This document shows, piece after piece, positions 1 to 10,349 of a DNA stretch of 64,000 nt. How positions within the stretch are numbered: position 1 is the stretch's first letter; each line of letters starts with the position of its first letter. The notes below the pieces were generated by a model. It searched no databases. It was not told the DNA's origin and saw nothing but the letters and a program-made list of their open reading frames with translations. This DNA is from Gaeumannomyces sp. JS-464 (Eukaryota > Ascomycota > Sordariomycetes > Magnaporthales > Magnaporthaceae): assembly GCA_002197995.1 (NCBI GenBank), contig NGZR01000001.1, positions 12,109,501 to 12,173,500 of the forward strand, given 5' to 3'. Position numbers and translations under genes: made by a program.

Positions 1-593
1 TTATGATACCATTTACCAGATACCATCTACGACGTTAAATAGAGTCCTTCCTCGCAATACTAGTTGATTGCTGTTTACTTCTTGTCGCCGTGTCAGCTTC
101 AGCTTCCATGGAGTTTGTTTGATGATAGCGGCTGTCATGTCCACCAAGATCTGCCTCGCTTCCGTTGGCAGAAGTTGACACAGTATGACACACGGTGGGG
201 TTCTGTACCGGTACATCAACGCTCGTACCGATCATAGGGAACGCCTGAGCGGGGTACGCAGGTTGCCAGGGCAGAGAGGTATCTGTTCAACCGCAGCACA
301 TTTGGCCGCGCCGTTCGAAGCTGTGCTCATCCACTTTGCGTCGACCCGCCAATTGACGAATCGGTCGGGTCCTTTTGCTTCCTCGCGCCGCCGCTGGACA
401 GCTGACGCCAGCTGCTCTGTCGCTGTCTTGCCTTGCTTTGGATTGCTTCTCCTCCATCGCCAGTGTGCCGGAGCTTCCTTCTTCGGCGCGCACCTTGGCT
501 GGCCCCGCCGGCATCTCTGCGCGGCCACGACGACACCACGCGACAGGCGGGGAGGGCGACCAGCACCAGTGCCCGCGGCCGAAGCAATACGGC
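1..593. other. left flank, no gene recognised
   Basis: I see no convincing gene here. Open frames exist on both strands but their translations are low-complexity and resemble no family I know. The right part probably holds the promoter and 5' leader of the DUF3716-type gene that follows. The first 180 bases could be the end of a neighbouring transcription unit outside the window. Confidence 0.4.
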
Positions 594-2197
594 ATGACGG
601 GCACTGTCCGCCCCGCCCGCGCCGGCCTCAACAAGGTCACCAAGCCGTCGTCGCCGACCGCTGGCCGCCGGCAGAACCGCCAGCTGCTGACCGCTGCCGT
701 CGTCCTTGCCGAGCAACAGCGGCGCCAGCACCAGCAGCAGCTGCACGCCACCCACCACCTGTCCACTGCCGCCGCCTTGACGACCCTCACGCTATCCTCC
801 ACCAGCATCAGCAGCAACAGCAGCAGCAGGAGGCGCACCCACACCACCACCACGGGCAACATCACCAACACATGGTAGACCTGCACATTCCTGATGCCAA
901 TGTCAAGCCCGACCACGATCCCTCCCACGACGACCACGCCACCTCCAAGACCGTCGAGATTCCCGACACGGTGGCCCAGAACATGGACCTGAGCGCTGAT
1001 GCTAACCTTCTTGCCGCCGGCCCCAGTCTGCTCGGCGCTGCCGGCCCCGTGCCGTCGTCGTATAGCTCGCCGCCGCAGGTCGGACACGCTCAGCCTCATC
1101 CCCATGCCCACGGCCTCGGCCACCACCACACTCACACCCATTCGCTCGGTCACAGCCACAGCAACGGCCACGGCCAGGATGACGATGATCCCGAGCACAG
1201 CCATGACCACACTCACGCCCACGCCCACGGCCATCATCACAATCACCACCCCGATCCTGAACACGACCCAACCAAACCATTCCCATGCCCACGAACGCGA
1301 TCCTGCTGCCGCTTCGGCGCATCACCATGGCCTCGATTTCGACACCCATATGCGCTCGACCGAGGATATGGCAAGTGGGTCCGGCTACTCAGGCTTCGTC
1401 ATAGAATCGGCCCTAGCCAAGCGCCTGGCCAGGGAGCCTGGGCTACGACATGCCCAGCAGCGCCGGCCTGAGCAGTCGCTGAACCTGGCCCGGCGTAGCA
1501 ACGTCGAGGCGCTGTTCGCCCACATTACCGGTGAGGAGGTGCTCTCGCCTTGCAAAAACTGCCGCAAGGGCCATGGGCCCTGGACCTCATGCGTCATTGT
1601 TGACGGCCAGATGTGTGGGAGCTGCGCCAACTGTTGGTTCAACGCGTCTGGCGCAAGGTGTTCTTTCCATGGTACGTCGTCGTCGTCTCCCCCTTCCTGC
1701 ACCCCTCGGTGCCGTATTTTGTTGAGCTGGCTGCCTATGCTACCCCCACGCGACGAAGTCCCTGGCTGGGGGCTGACATTCTCAAACTGCAAACAGAGAC
1801 TCGGAACCTGCAAGGCCACCCTCTTTCTCAGCACACGCAGCATCACGCTCATGCCTTGCAGGCCGCCGCCGGGTCCTCCTCTCAGGACCCTTATGCCGTG
1901 CCCAGCCCCTTGGCTCTGGCTCCGCCGCCCAGCGCTCCGGGCGGAAACATCAACTTTGGGTCAGGCTTCAACATGACGGACGCCGCCGTCAGGTACACGG
2001 TCGAGCGCTGCATGTCCGACGTCCGCGCCGCGGACAAGAAGGCGAGGCAGCTGATCAAGGTCGAGATAGCCGCCAAGCAGCTGGCCTTGCGAATTCTCGA
2101 GTACGAGGAGATTGCCGCCAGCCAAGACCACGAGGCACACGGGGCTGATGCCGCTGGCCAGCCCGTCCAGGACCCGGTCGGAGACGGAACTTCATGA
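594..2197 (+). CDS. His-rich protein with C-terminal cysteine-rich DUF3716-type domain
   Basis: A predicted protein of about 492 residues with one recognisable intron, 1672-1796 (GTACGT donor, GCTGAC branch, ACAG acceptor). The middle (about 840-1260) is extremely rich in His and Gln, with repeated HAHxH and HTHxH runs that could bind metal. Near the intron lies a cysteine cluster, CKNC...WTSC...MCGSCANC...RCSF. Its pattern matches the fungal DUF3716 family, whose function is unknown. The rest, LIKVEIAAKQLALRILEYEE, looks helical. The reading frame changes twice: once between about 730 and 790 and back again at about 1262-1280. The two shifts compensate, so 594-1671 plus 1797-2197 is still a multiple of three. 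The start at 594 (MTGTVRP) is a choice; ATG 872 (MVDLHIPD) is an alternative. Family assignment is fairly sure, the 5' half is not. Confidence 0.6.
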
Positions 2198-3071
2198 AAG
2201 CGGAGAGCCGGATGGCGAGTAAAGCCTTGGCGGTGAACTCCATTGCCTGCTAGGCAGAAGATGTCCGTCTCCGGGTGGTCCTGGATGATTATTGTCATGT
2301 ACAAGTAGACCCAAGGACGACATGCTTCCTTGAGAACCAGGTACTACCTATGTGTTCTCCTTGGGCCTGTCTCGAAGAGACCAGATGCCCGAGTAGACAG
2401 CCCACGACCGAAAGCGGTGCTGTCCTGGGGCACCATGTATTACTTTCAAAATGTCGCTTCACGTCATCAATTGGACATGGACAGATTTTTTTCCATGATT
2501 CATCACGATTTGCGAGGCCGACCACCGTGACTGGACGGTTGGGGCGATCAAGTATCTTCGACCATCACAGGTGGCAAGTCACAACAGCCGGACCAGTGGC
2601 TCACTTCAGCAGATTAGATAGACTTGTTGAGCTTCTCGCTTTTTCACGTTCAAATGCAAATAGATCCCCCGTCCGGTCTCCAAATCGTCGAAAAGCCGTA
2701 AATCTGACAGGGAGTCCGCTACTGTATAGCGTCATAATCGAGACACAAATGTCAACTGTAGAAACCAGCAACGAAAGAAATAAGATGAAGAGAGAAATAG
2801 CGTGACACAGTGAAGAAAAGGGCGAGAAGGCGAGAGGAATAATAGTACTAGGGAAAGACGTAGAAAAATAAAGAAAAAAATAAAAATAAAAAGAAATAGC
2901 GAAAGGGGACGGATAATGGTGGCCGAGAATCCTTGGATGTTCAGTGCCCGCCCCCCTCTCTCGAGTACAGGGCGTTCATGCGCCGTGGTATGTGTGCCGA
3001 AAGGTCGTCGATTATGTGATGCATATTGGGTATCCGGTGGAGAAGATTGGGGGTGGTTACGAAGGCTTGGC
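2198..3071. other. convergent 3' flanks
   Basis: Non-coding in appearance. It lies between the ends of the DUF3716-type gene (plus) and gna-1 (minus) and should hold both 3' UTRs. The part from about 2740 to 2930 is A-rich and purine-rich on the plus strand, which reads as T/pyrimidine-rich in the gna-1 3' UTR. No gene is supported. Confidence 0.5.
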
Positions 3072-4390
3072 CTAGATGAGACCGCAGAGGCGGAGATTCT
3101 CCTGTATGATAATATCTGCGTACGAGGTAAGCAGGTCAGCAAGGTTCCATGCGAATGGGGCTGGTAAGTGACAGTGGGCGAGATTCAGTGAGGTATAAGG
3201 CACCATACCGTTGACAGCAGCCATAACGAAGCGAATCTGTGTGGTGTCGGTTGCACAGGTGAAGTGGGTGTAGATCTGCTTGGTTTCATGCTGGTTCAGG
3301 CTAACAAAGCGGTTGAGGATGTAATCGCAGGCGGCCGCGTAGTCGTCGCCACCCTCATAGTCTGGGAAGTAGTTCTTCATGGGGCTGATCGGGAGCTTCT
3401 CCTTGAAACGGTCGATCTTGTTCAGGAAAAGGATGATGGACGTCTTGATGAACCACCTCGAGTTGCAGATGGAGTCGAAGAGCGTCAGAGCCTCCTGCAT
3501 GCGGTTTACAGTCTCGTCCTCGAACAGCAGCTGGTCGTACTCGGATATGGCGACAAGGAAGAGGATGGTGGTGACGTTCTCGAAGCAGTGGATCCACTTC
3601 TTGCGCTCCGATCGCTGGCCGCCGACATCGAACATGCGGTAGGTCAGGTCACCGATGATGAAAGTGGTCTCGGTGATACCAGTCGTCTTGACACGAGACC
3701 TCAGCACATCCTGGTCGTTGGGCATGTAATCTGGTGCGGCGATGCGGGCGATGTTGTCAAAGTAGCTGTCGTCGGCATGTTAGTGGCTGATCCTGGAAGT
3801 AGACATCAGTGAGAGGGTGCCGGCTTACTATCTAGCCGAGTCGTTCAGCTGGTATTCCCTTGATCGCTTGAAGCACTCCTGCACGCCGCGGTCCTTCCAC
3901 AGAGCCTCAATGGCATTTCCAACCTCGGGCGGCAGGACGTCGCCCTCGATCTGGGCGGGCTGCATGAAGATGGTCTGCACATGGTACTCCATCCGCTGGT
4001 CCTCGAGGGGCAGCTCCAGCGACTCCATTGGCCTCCAGAATAACGCGCATCGACTGGACCGTGTTGCTGAAGATGATCTCCTTGAAGGACTCGCGCTCGT
4101 CCCGGGAGTAGCCGCCCTCGTGGATGAGCTTCATTTGCTTCAGGATCGTCGACTTTCCAGATTCACCGGCACCTAGAACATGCAGGGAAGGAAACGCGTC
4201 AGTCGGTCGCTGGCGCAAAGGGGGAGGTCTTGCGGCAATAGCAACTATGTTCGCGGGTGTGGGACAACATACCCAGAAGCAGCATCTTGATCTCGTTGCG
4301 CTGCTGCAGGCGATCCCTCTTGAGCTGGTTCTCAATCTCCTCGTTCCGGGCCTTGCCCTCCTTCTCCTCCGTGCTCATCCCGCAACCCAT
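3072..4390 (-). CDS. heterotrimeric G protein alpha subunit, group I (GNA-1 type)
   Basis: A G-alpha subunit that couples GPCRs to cAMP/MAPK signalling at the plasma membrane. Exons (minus strand): 4273-4390, 3829-4172, 3209-3765, 3072-3115. Introns have consensus ends (GTATGT, GTAAGC, GTATGG donors). All G-alpha signatures are visible: MGCGMS for N-myristoylation and palmitoylation, the P-loop GAGESGKS, switch [14 protein letters not shown], the NKID base-recognition motif, TCATDT and the C-terminus CGLI, a pertussis-toxin-type site typical of fungal group I. The sequence carries one extra base in the A doublet at 4028-4029 (GCC-A-ATG-GAG, minus strand). With it the exons sum to 1063 nt; without it they give exactly 353 residues, the usual length for this family. 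Identity is very secure; the extra base is probably an assembly error. Confidence 0.97.
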
Positions 4391-7300
4391 CTTGGCTGAT
4401 TGAACCCCGACCGGGCGAACGAGACGACAGTGATGCAGAGGAGCGCAGTGAGGTGTGCGGGGTTGTGCCGATGCTCTCGGGTTGAACTGGTTGGCGGCAC
4501 GGATTAGCGCGAGCTCCTGCTCGTGTCGACCGTCATGGCCGAAAGATGCGAAATTGTGTTCGAGTCGGGTCGTGTTGTTGTTGTTATTGTCCTTCGATTC
4601 CGTTGGGCGAATCGGGGAGCTGGGGCACGGTTCGCGCGACGCCTTCGAGCCGAGAGCGGGCGAAGGCCGGCGCGGAATAGACGGGCAAACAAGCAAAGAA
4701 AGGACGGGACGGATCACGAGATGGAAGTCCAGCAGAGGCGAGGAAGGGAGGCCCTTGGAAGCGGCAGGGCTTGGGAAGAGACTTACCCAGGGAGTCGGCA
4801 CAGCAAGCGCCTGCAGGCAGTGGGTCGTCAATTGGGATTGAACTGATGTGCAGTCGATCAGCGGCGGCGGCGCGGAGTTGCAAAACAATGAAGAAACAGC
4901 GAGAGAAGGGAGCGAGACGTGGCGAGAAGAGAAAGGAAAGCAAGGGGGGAAAAGGAACGGATGTTTGGTCTCCACGATGGTGCCGCTGGATGGTTGTGCG
5001 GTTTGAAGACTGTGAGCGCTGGAACAGACGAGGGAAGAGGGAAGGGGAAAGGAGGCGGAATGGCTTTGGCGCTGGCTGTCAATGCTGCACCACCGCAATT
5101 TTGCAGTGAAGGCCAGAGGTCCCAGTGTTGGAAGGGTGGAGAAGCCTGCATGGGCCCGTCCGTCCCGAGCCAATCGCAGGCCCCGGCCGCCGCCTCTGGA
5201 CCCCGTGTGGAGACCTCCAATTGAAATGTCCCAGGTCCGCCTCCACCCAATTCATATCATCAGCTGCGTTAAATGCAGCTCCATTGCCGAGATCAAATAT
5301 CGCGACGCCGAAGCTGTCACGACGCCAACCGGGGCAGCCCACACCTCGCCCACCTCCATAATCCACACACGGTATCCTCCGTGCCTGCGCGCTCACCTCG
5401 GGCTGCGCGCTGGCAGCAGCGGGCGTTCCTTGGGCGAACCTTCCCAGCCTTGCTTGGTAGGGCATCCTGCGCGCTGCACCACGCTGACACGTGGGAGCCA
5501 CTCCCAATTGATACTACCCTGGGGAAGGAAGCCATCTCGATGGGCATATGCCTCCTACCACCGATCTATCCAAGCACTTGATCTACCTACTTGTCTACGA
5601 CTGCTGCAAATAACACGATATCGTCCACATGTTTGGCCATTGGCGACCTGGTCCCGGTCAGGTACCTACGTCCTACCTAGGTACTTGCTAGTCCCAGTAG
5701 TTCGGTGTGGATATTTACAGTGTCTGTACCTGCATCTGCTGGTGTTGGAGATCACCGCAAGGATTGAAGTCTCGCCTTCTTTGTTCATTTTCTTTTTTTC
5801 CTTCCTTTTTTCCGACATCTCAACTCCCGGAAAATCCGCCATCACGTTCCCTGGCAAATCAATTGAATATCAAAACACCGGTACACCGCACTTCTCATGC
5901 ATGCGCACGAAAGTTGAGCGCATGCGCGTTGTGGATTATTTGCTTCTGCATCCGTCCCCATCGATCCAAATGATCTCCATCCACAACCCTGTCCGACTCT
6001 GAAAGGGGCTGGGGCAGGAAAAAATGGGCAGGGGGCATGCACGGGCAGGTGGTGCGGTCTGTGGAGACCCTGGCTGTGATTGACCCAGCTGAGCCGAGCA
6101 GGACCCTCTTTGCATACCATTTTCCTTATGTGAAAATCTCGTAACTTCAGCGCTCGGATGGACAGCTTGCGCCAGGATTAGGCTGGTAGAAGCAGGAGGA
6201 TAATCGCCAGATAGGGCCGTGAAGAGGAATTAAACAAAGCCAATGTCAGAAACGATAGGTGAAGCGTAGAAAAAAGAGAAGGAGGGAAGGGAAAGAAAAA
6301 AGAAAAAAAAAGCCACGGAAGGGTGGCGACACGACCACCATGCACGGGCGGCTCATGTCGTATGTAAACAACATGGGCCCCCATGGTAGGCCAAAGAGTC
6401 TGAATCAGGGGATTGGACCGGATCCATGCCGGGAAACGAATCGCTGCATACCTTGGATGCGCGGAGGACAGGCTAGGCAATTCGCCGCACAGCTAAGGAC
6501 TGCAGTGAGACAAAAAGAAGAGGAAAAAAATCAGACCAGCGGACAAAATGTCTCCAGACTATCGTTGGACCGGCCTGGCAAGCCTGGCCGGGGGTGGAGA
6601 TCCGTCGCCGCCAAAGCTGTGTGTGGTCTGCGCGTCTTCAATCTTTGCAGCCAGAGGCGGGCAGGCCAGGCGTCAGACTCCCTGGCTAAACACGCAACTA
6701 AGGCGCAAGCTGGCCGCGAGGGCTCTCGATGGAACGACCGAGGCGCAAAACCGGGCATCCCAAGCTGCACGCGGGCCCCTCGGCTGGCAGGAAAGGTTGC
6801 GGGTTGCCCGGAGTCTTCTCCATGTTTGTCCGTCCGCCTGCCAAGTATCCGCCGTCCTGGAGACCTGGACAAGGAAACCTCAAACCACGACGCCCATGGA
6901 GTGGGTCCCCGTCCTTGGTTTGGTTGCATCAAATCCGTTTCTCCGACAGCCCAGCGCCTGGGTTGTGAGAAGGACGCGCTTTCGTATCGCCTCTGATCTC
7001 TCTGGCGTTTCTTCCAGAAGGCCCCCAATGGAAGGATACTCACCGCGTCCCCTGCCCGTCGGCACCTCGCCCACCAGTGGTAAACTGTCTGACTACCTGG
7101 TATCCTCCAGCTAGAGGTAGGCAGCTAGCTGGGTAAGGTAGGTAGGTCATGAATACCACTTACGCATATGACTTTGGCCGTCTACCCACCCGTTTGGTTG
7201 GAGATTTGTTAGTGCTTGTTCCCGCATCGGTAGGTGTGAAAACATCGCGTGGAATTATCAGTATCCTCGCCTACCGCCCTACCCTGTGCAAGTAGCACGA

Positions 7301-7652
7301 GAGGTAGGACAGTTAGGTACTGAGGAGTTCAATTATCTATTGTGAGCGATTACGCCTTTAGTGTTTGTCCATCACTCGCATCCATCGATAGCCCATTGCA
7401 TCAAGTGCGCATGCTTAGCATTTCCGCGTACTTGGCGTGCACGTTAGCTCGAGTGGCTCAAGGCAATCAAAGAGCCAATCAACGACGGCGGTGCCACCTT
7501 TGCTGTCGGCCACACCGCAACCTGCTAAACATCTAAGCCGTCGTGCCAAATCTAGATGGTATGTCATTCTGTTCCTTTGACCTCTCCTCCAGCCCCCCTC
7601 ACAAGACCGGCATCACGACGACTGCAGTTTCTCCTGCGCCCCGATCCCCGCC
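4391..7652. promoter_or_regulatory. 3.3-kb shared upstream region of gna-1 and the Smr gene
   Basis: Divergent intergenic region, long for this window. No open frame has a recognisable protein. It contains several CCAAT pentamers (see 5170-5643) and one CCAAT at 7475-7479 close to the Smr gene. Copies of the TACCTAGGTA-type motif lie around 5672-5685 and 7111-7150. The part from about 4400 to 5000, just upstream of gna-1, is purine-rich on the plus strand and probably includes the gna-1 5' leader. Confidence 0.45.
5170..5643. promoter_or_regulatory. cluster of CCAAT pentamers upstream of gna-1
   Basis: CCAAT occurs at 5170-5174, 5217-5221, 5247-5251 and 5504-5508, and its reverse ATTGG at 5639-5643. 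About one would be expected by chance in 475 bp on both strands. CCAAT is the target of the HapB/C/E complex, whose HapB subunit is encoded at about 35 kb in this window. Binding is inferred, not shown. Confidence 0.3.
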
Positions 7653-8805
7653 ATGGCGATCCCTTTAACTCGACTTGGCGGTCCAGGTGAGTTTCGGCCC
7701 GGCCCGTGGGCTGCGTCAGTCCCAACTCAGGCCGAAGCTTCACGCGTCGTCTCAGCTTTCATCCCAAGCCCTTTCTTTCCCTGTGAAATAAATGGGCTGC
7801 ATTGGGCCAAAGAACTATCCACAAATGCAATATCAATACCAGTGTTAATGATAATGGCTTTGGAAACCCCCGACCTCTAGCCTTCAACCACAGTGTCGGC
7901 GACGATGTCGAGGCCGGGTATGACCGCCTCCGGGATCTTGCCCGGCAGGAAGCAGCTAAGCGAGGCTCGTGCTTTGAGCGGGTACGTTTCGGTTTACCAC
8001 CTACAACACCTACCCGCTGCCAGGCTCCCTGCCCCGACAGCTCCTATGCTGTGATCTAGACAAGACAGGATCCTCGGATCCTGCAGCCTGAGCAGAGAGC
8101 AATGCCTCCCAGGGGTTGTTAAATTACAGGAATGCAGCTTCATGTTTTATGCTAAGACGTTAACTTGACGGTCCCGTTGTGGTCTTCCCCTCCGCTGCTA
8201 CCCCCTTGCAGTCCCGTGAAGCATACAACAACGGGGATGGCGCCGAGGCTAAGCGCCTGTCAGACGAGGGCAAAAAGCACGGGGCCGCAATGGAAAAATA
8301 CAATAAACAAGCATCCGACTATATTTTCCGCGCGAATAACGCCCCCGAGCGGGTCCCAGAAGATACAATAGACCTGCACGGGCAATTTGTCGAGGAAGGA
8401 GAAAGGATCCTGGAGGCCCGGATCCGCGACGCGAAGGCTCGCGGGCAAACCCACCTCCACGTCATCGTCGGCAAGGGAAACCACAGCGCCGGCCGCGTCC
8501 AAAAGATCAAACCGAGCGTTGAAAAACTCTGCCGCGAGCTCGGCCTGGACTGTGCTACCGAGGACAACGAAGGCCGCATCTACATCGATCTGACCGGCGC
8601 CAAAGTCGGCACGCCTCCGCCTCAAACCAGTGGCCACCATACACCAAGCCACTCTCAGCACCAGCACCACCAGCATCAAAGTCACCACCAGTCGCAACAA
8701 CATCACCACCAATCGCAACAACATCACCACCAACAGCAGCAACAACAGGACGATGACCTCGTCGGAATTCTTCTCAAGAAAATACCCTGCTGCATCGTCA
8801 TGTGA
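7653..8805 (+). CDS. DUF1771/Smr-domain protein with C-terminal CaaX box
   Basis: Three exons: 7653-7686, 7881-7981, 8212-8805. They give 729 nt (242 residues) with matched phases, and the introns have GTGAGT and GTACGT donors. Domains in order: a DUF1771-like helical region (AGYDRLRDLARQEAAKRG ... EAYNNGDGAEAKRLSDEGK), an Smr domain with the expected DLHG motif and the later HVIVGKGNHS turn, a His/Gln-rich linker (SHHQSQQHHHQ-type repeats), and a basic tail ending CCIVM. Smr domains are associated with nucleic-acid binding or nicking. The last four residues, CIVM, fit a CaaX prenylation signal, and the preceding Cys could be palmitoylated. The protein may therefore be membrane-tethered. Substrate unknown. 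Start chosen because exon 1 splices in phase into the DUF1771 region. No frame break. Confidence 0.88.
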
Positions 8806-9313
8806 CGACGCGGCCCCGCGCGACGCAGTCCATACCAGATTCCGACTCTGGACGGCTTATGGAAACGATTTATGCCATATAGGGATAGTTAAAGCAGACT
8901 GGGCCCGCAGCTATATACATCGAGATATGTATACAGGTATATGTATTTGGGGCGGGGTCTTCAGGCGAGATACTTGGGATGGTGTTTTTGGTCTATCGTC
9001 ACAAATCTATCGTAATTAAAGTCAAGGCGGAGGCAATGTCACCCCTCCTCGGGCCGTTGAGTGAGCAGCTGAGAGAATCGTGGCCTGGACTGGGTAGTAA
9101 AAACGCCATCCATCCACCTTCCACCAGAGCCATTGCTTAGCCTAGTGATCCGCGAAGTACACAACAAGTCTCTGGCGCGGGCGGACACATAACCAGGCCT
9201 CTCGTGTTACTTGCTTAACCCCAACGCCTAACTATACAGGTAGCGCCGCGTCAATCTATCACCTCGAATCAGACGGGCTGGTGGCGACGGTTGCTCGAGC
9301 CGTGGCGAACTCG
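8806..9313. other. convergent 3' flanks
   Basis: Lies between the ends of the Smr gene (plus) and mic10 (minus). It is partly AT-rich (tatacatcgagatatgtata around 8917-8940). No gene is supported; it probably holds both 3' UTRs. Confidence 0.5.
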
Positions 9314-9709
9314 TTACGCCTGCTTGCGGATCTCCCTGGATGCTTGCTTCAGGTTGTAGTTGCACTCTTCGTAGGCCCGACCGGCACCGAAGCCCGTGCC
9401 GACAAATGCGGGCCATGCCCTACGCTTGAACAGGAGCACCGAGAACACCACGCCGAAGCCGAGGCCGAGGGTCGACTTGATCAGGAGGTTCGACAGGCAG
9501 TGATCCCACTGGGCACCGGGGCGTTCATTGCGTCAGCAAGGGCAATCGGGCGGGGGACAATGGCGATGCGGGGCGGGGCTGAGGGATCGGTCAAGCGGGA
9601 GCTATCCATCCATCCGCCCTTCCATCCATACCTTCTCGTTGAGAAGCGCCTCGCTGACGGGGCGCGAGACAGCGTGGGAACGCCTGGGAGGGAGCGACGT
9701 CTCTGACAT
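9314..9709 (-). CDS. MICOS complex subunit Mic10
   Basis: A small mitochondrial inner-membrane protein that shapes cristae junctions. Two exons, 9632-9709 (26 codons) and 9314-9508, with an intron at 9509-9631 (GTATGG donor), give 90 residues, the usual size for fungal Mic10. The N-terminus, MSETSLPPRRSHAVSRP, is followed by a conserved WDHCLSNLLIKSTLGLGFG stretch and two membrane segments. Each segment carries a glycine motif (GLGFG and GTGFGAG), separated by a positive loop (FKRRAWP). Those glycine motifs drive Mic10 oligomerisation in yeast. The gene is head-to-head with urb2 across about 640 bp. No frame break. Confidence 0.93.
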
Positions 9710-10349
9710 GATGGCCGGCGGTTCGCTGTCGCGGGGATTCTCAGTCAGCCATTATCACCCAGCAGATGCCCATGATGCTTTCCGCCTACCTCAATTGCGC
9801 CAATCGCTCGGTTTCCGTTGGTTGCTAGTGGGATGGTCGTGGTGATTGTGAGAGTGATCGGGCCGCTACGAAGTTGGGAATTGCCGTGCCGCCATGTCCC
9901 TATGAAGCTCCTGTCGGTCCACAGGGGAATGACGAAGGCGGTGTAGATTTTGGTACCGAGCACGGCAGAATTTTTCAGTTCCAACTTTCTTTGGCCAACC
10001 CCTGTCGCAAGCTTATCCTGCGGTTTTCGGGGCAAGCAGTTCTTTGTGGAAAGAACAGAGCAAAAAGGAGAAGGTAAAAAGAAAAAAGACAAGAAGAAGG
10101 AAAGGGAGAGAAAAAAAAAAAAGCAAAAGTCAACCCTCAGAGAACTGTTAATCAGCTCTCAAGAAGACAGGGGAAAAAAAAAAAAAAAAAAAAGAACCTC
10201 AGCGGCGGCATTGAAGCCGCAATTGATAGCTGTCGCCGAGAAGGGGACGAGGAGGAAGAAAAAGAAAAAGAGGGACGGAAAAAGGTAAAAAGGAGAGCGA
10301 AACACGAGGGCCTCGGAGGACGCCCGTCCTCCACTACACCACTCCAACC
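9710..10349. promoter_or_regulatory. bidirectional promoter, mic10 / urb2
   Basis: The 640-bp gap between two divergent start codons. A CCAAT pentamer is at 9800-9804, about 90 bp from the mic10 start. The half next to urb2 (about 10060-10290) is a long purine-rich tract with A-runs and should be the urb2 5' leader or a nucleosome-free region. Confidence 0.5.
10174..10193 (+). repeat. A(20) homopolymer
   Basis: Twenty consecutive A bases inside the purine-rich urb2 upstream region. Its length is likely to be unreliable in sequencing. Confidence 0.9.

Noticed and set aside
287..1264. 325-residue minus-strand frame full of Val/Met
   Set aside because: It is the reverse of His codons (CAC/CAT read as GTG/ATG) in the DUF3716-type gene.
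4020..4040. an intron as the explanation for the gna-1 frame change
   Set aside because: There is no GT/AG pair close to the break, and protein continuity across it is exact apart from one base.
5082..6002. 306-residue plus-strand frame between gna-1 and the Smr gene
   Set aside because: It has no domain or conserved block, and it overlaps the CCAAT cluster and TACCTAGGTA motif typical of intergenic DNA here.
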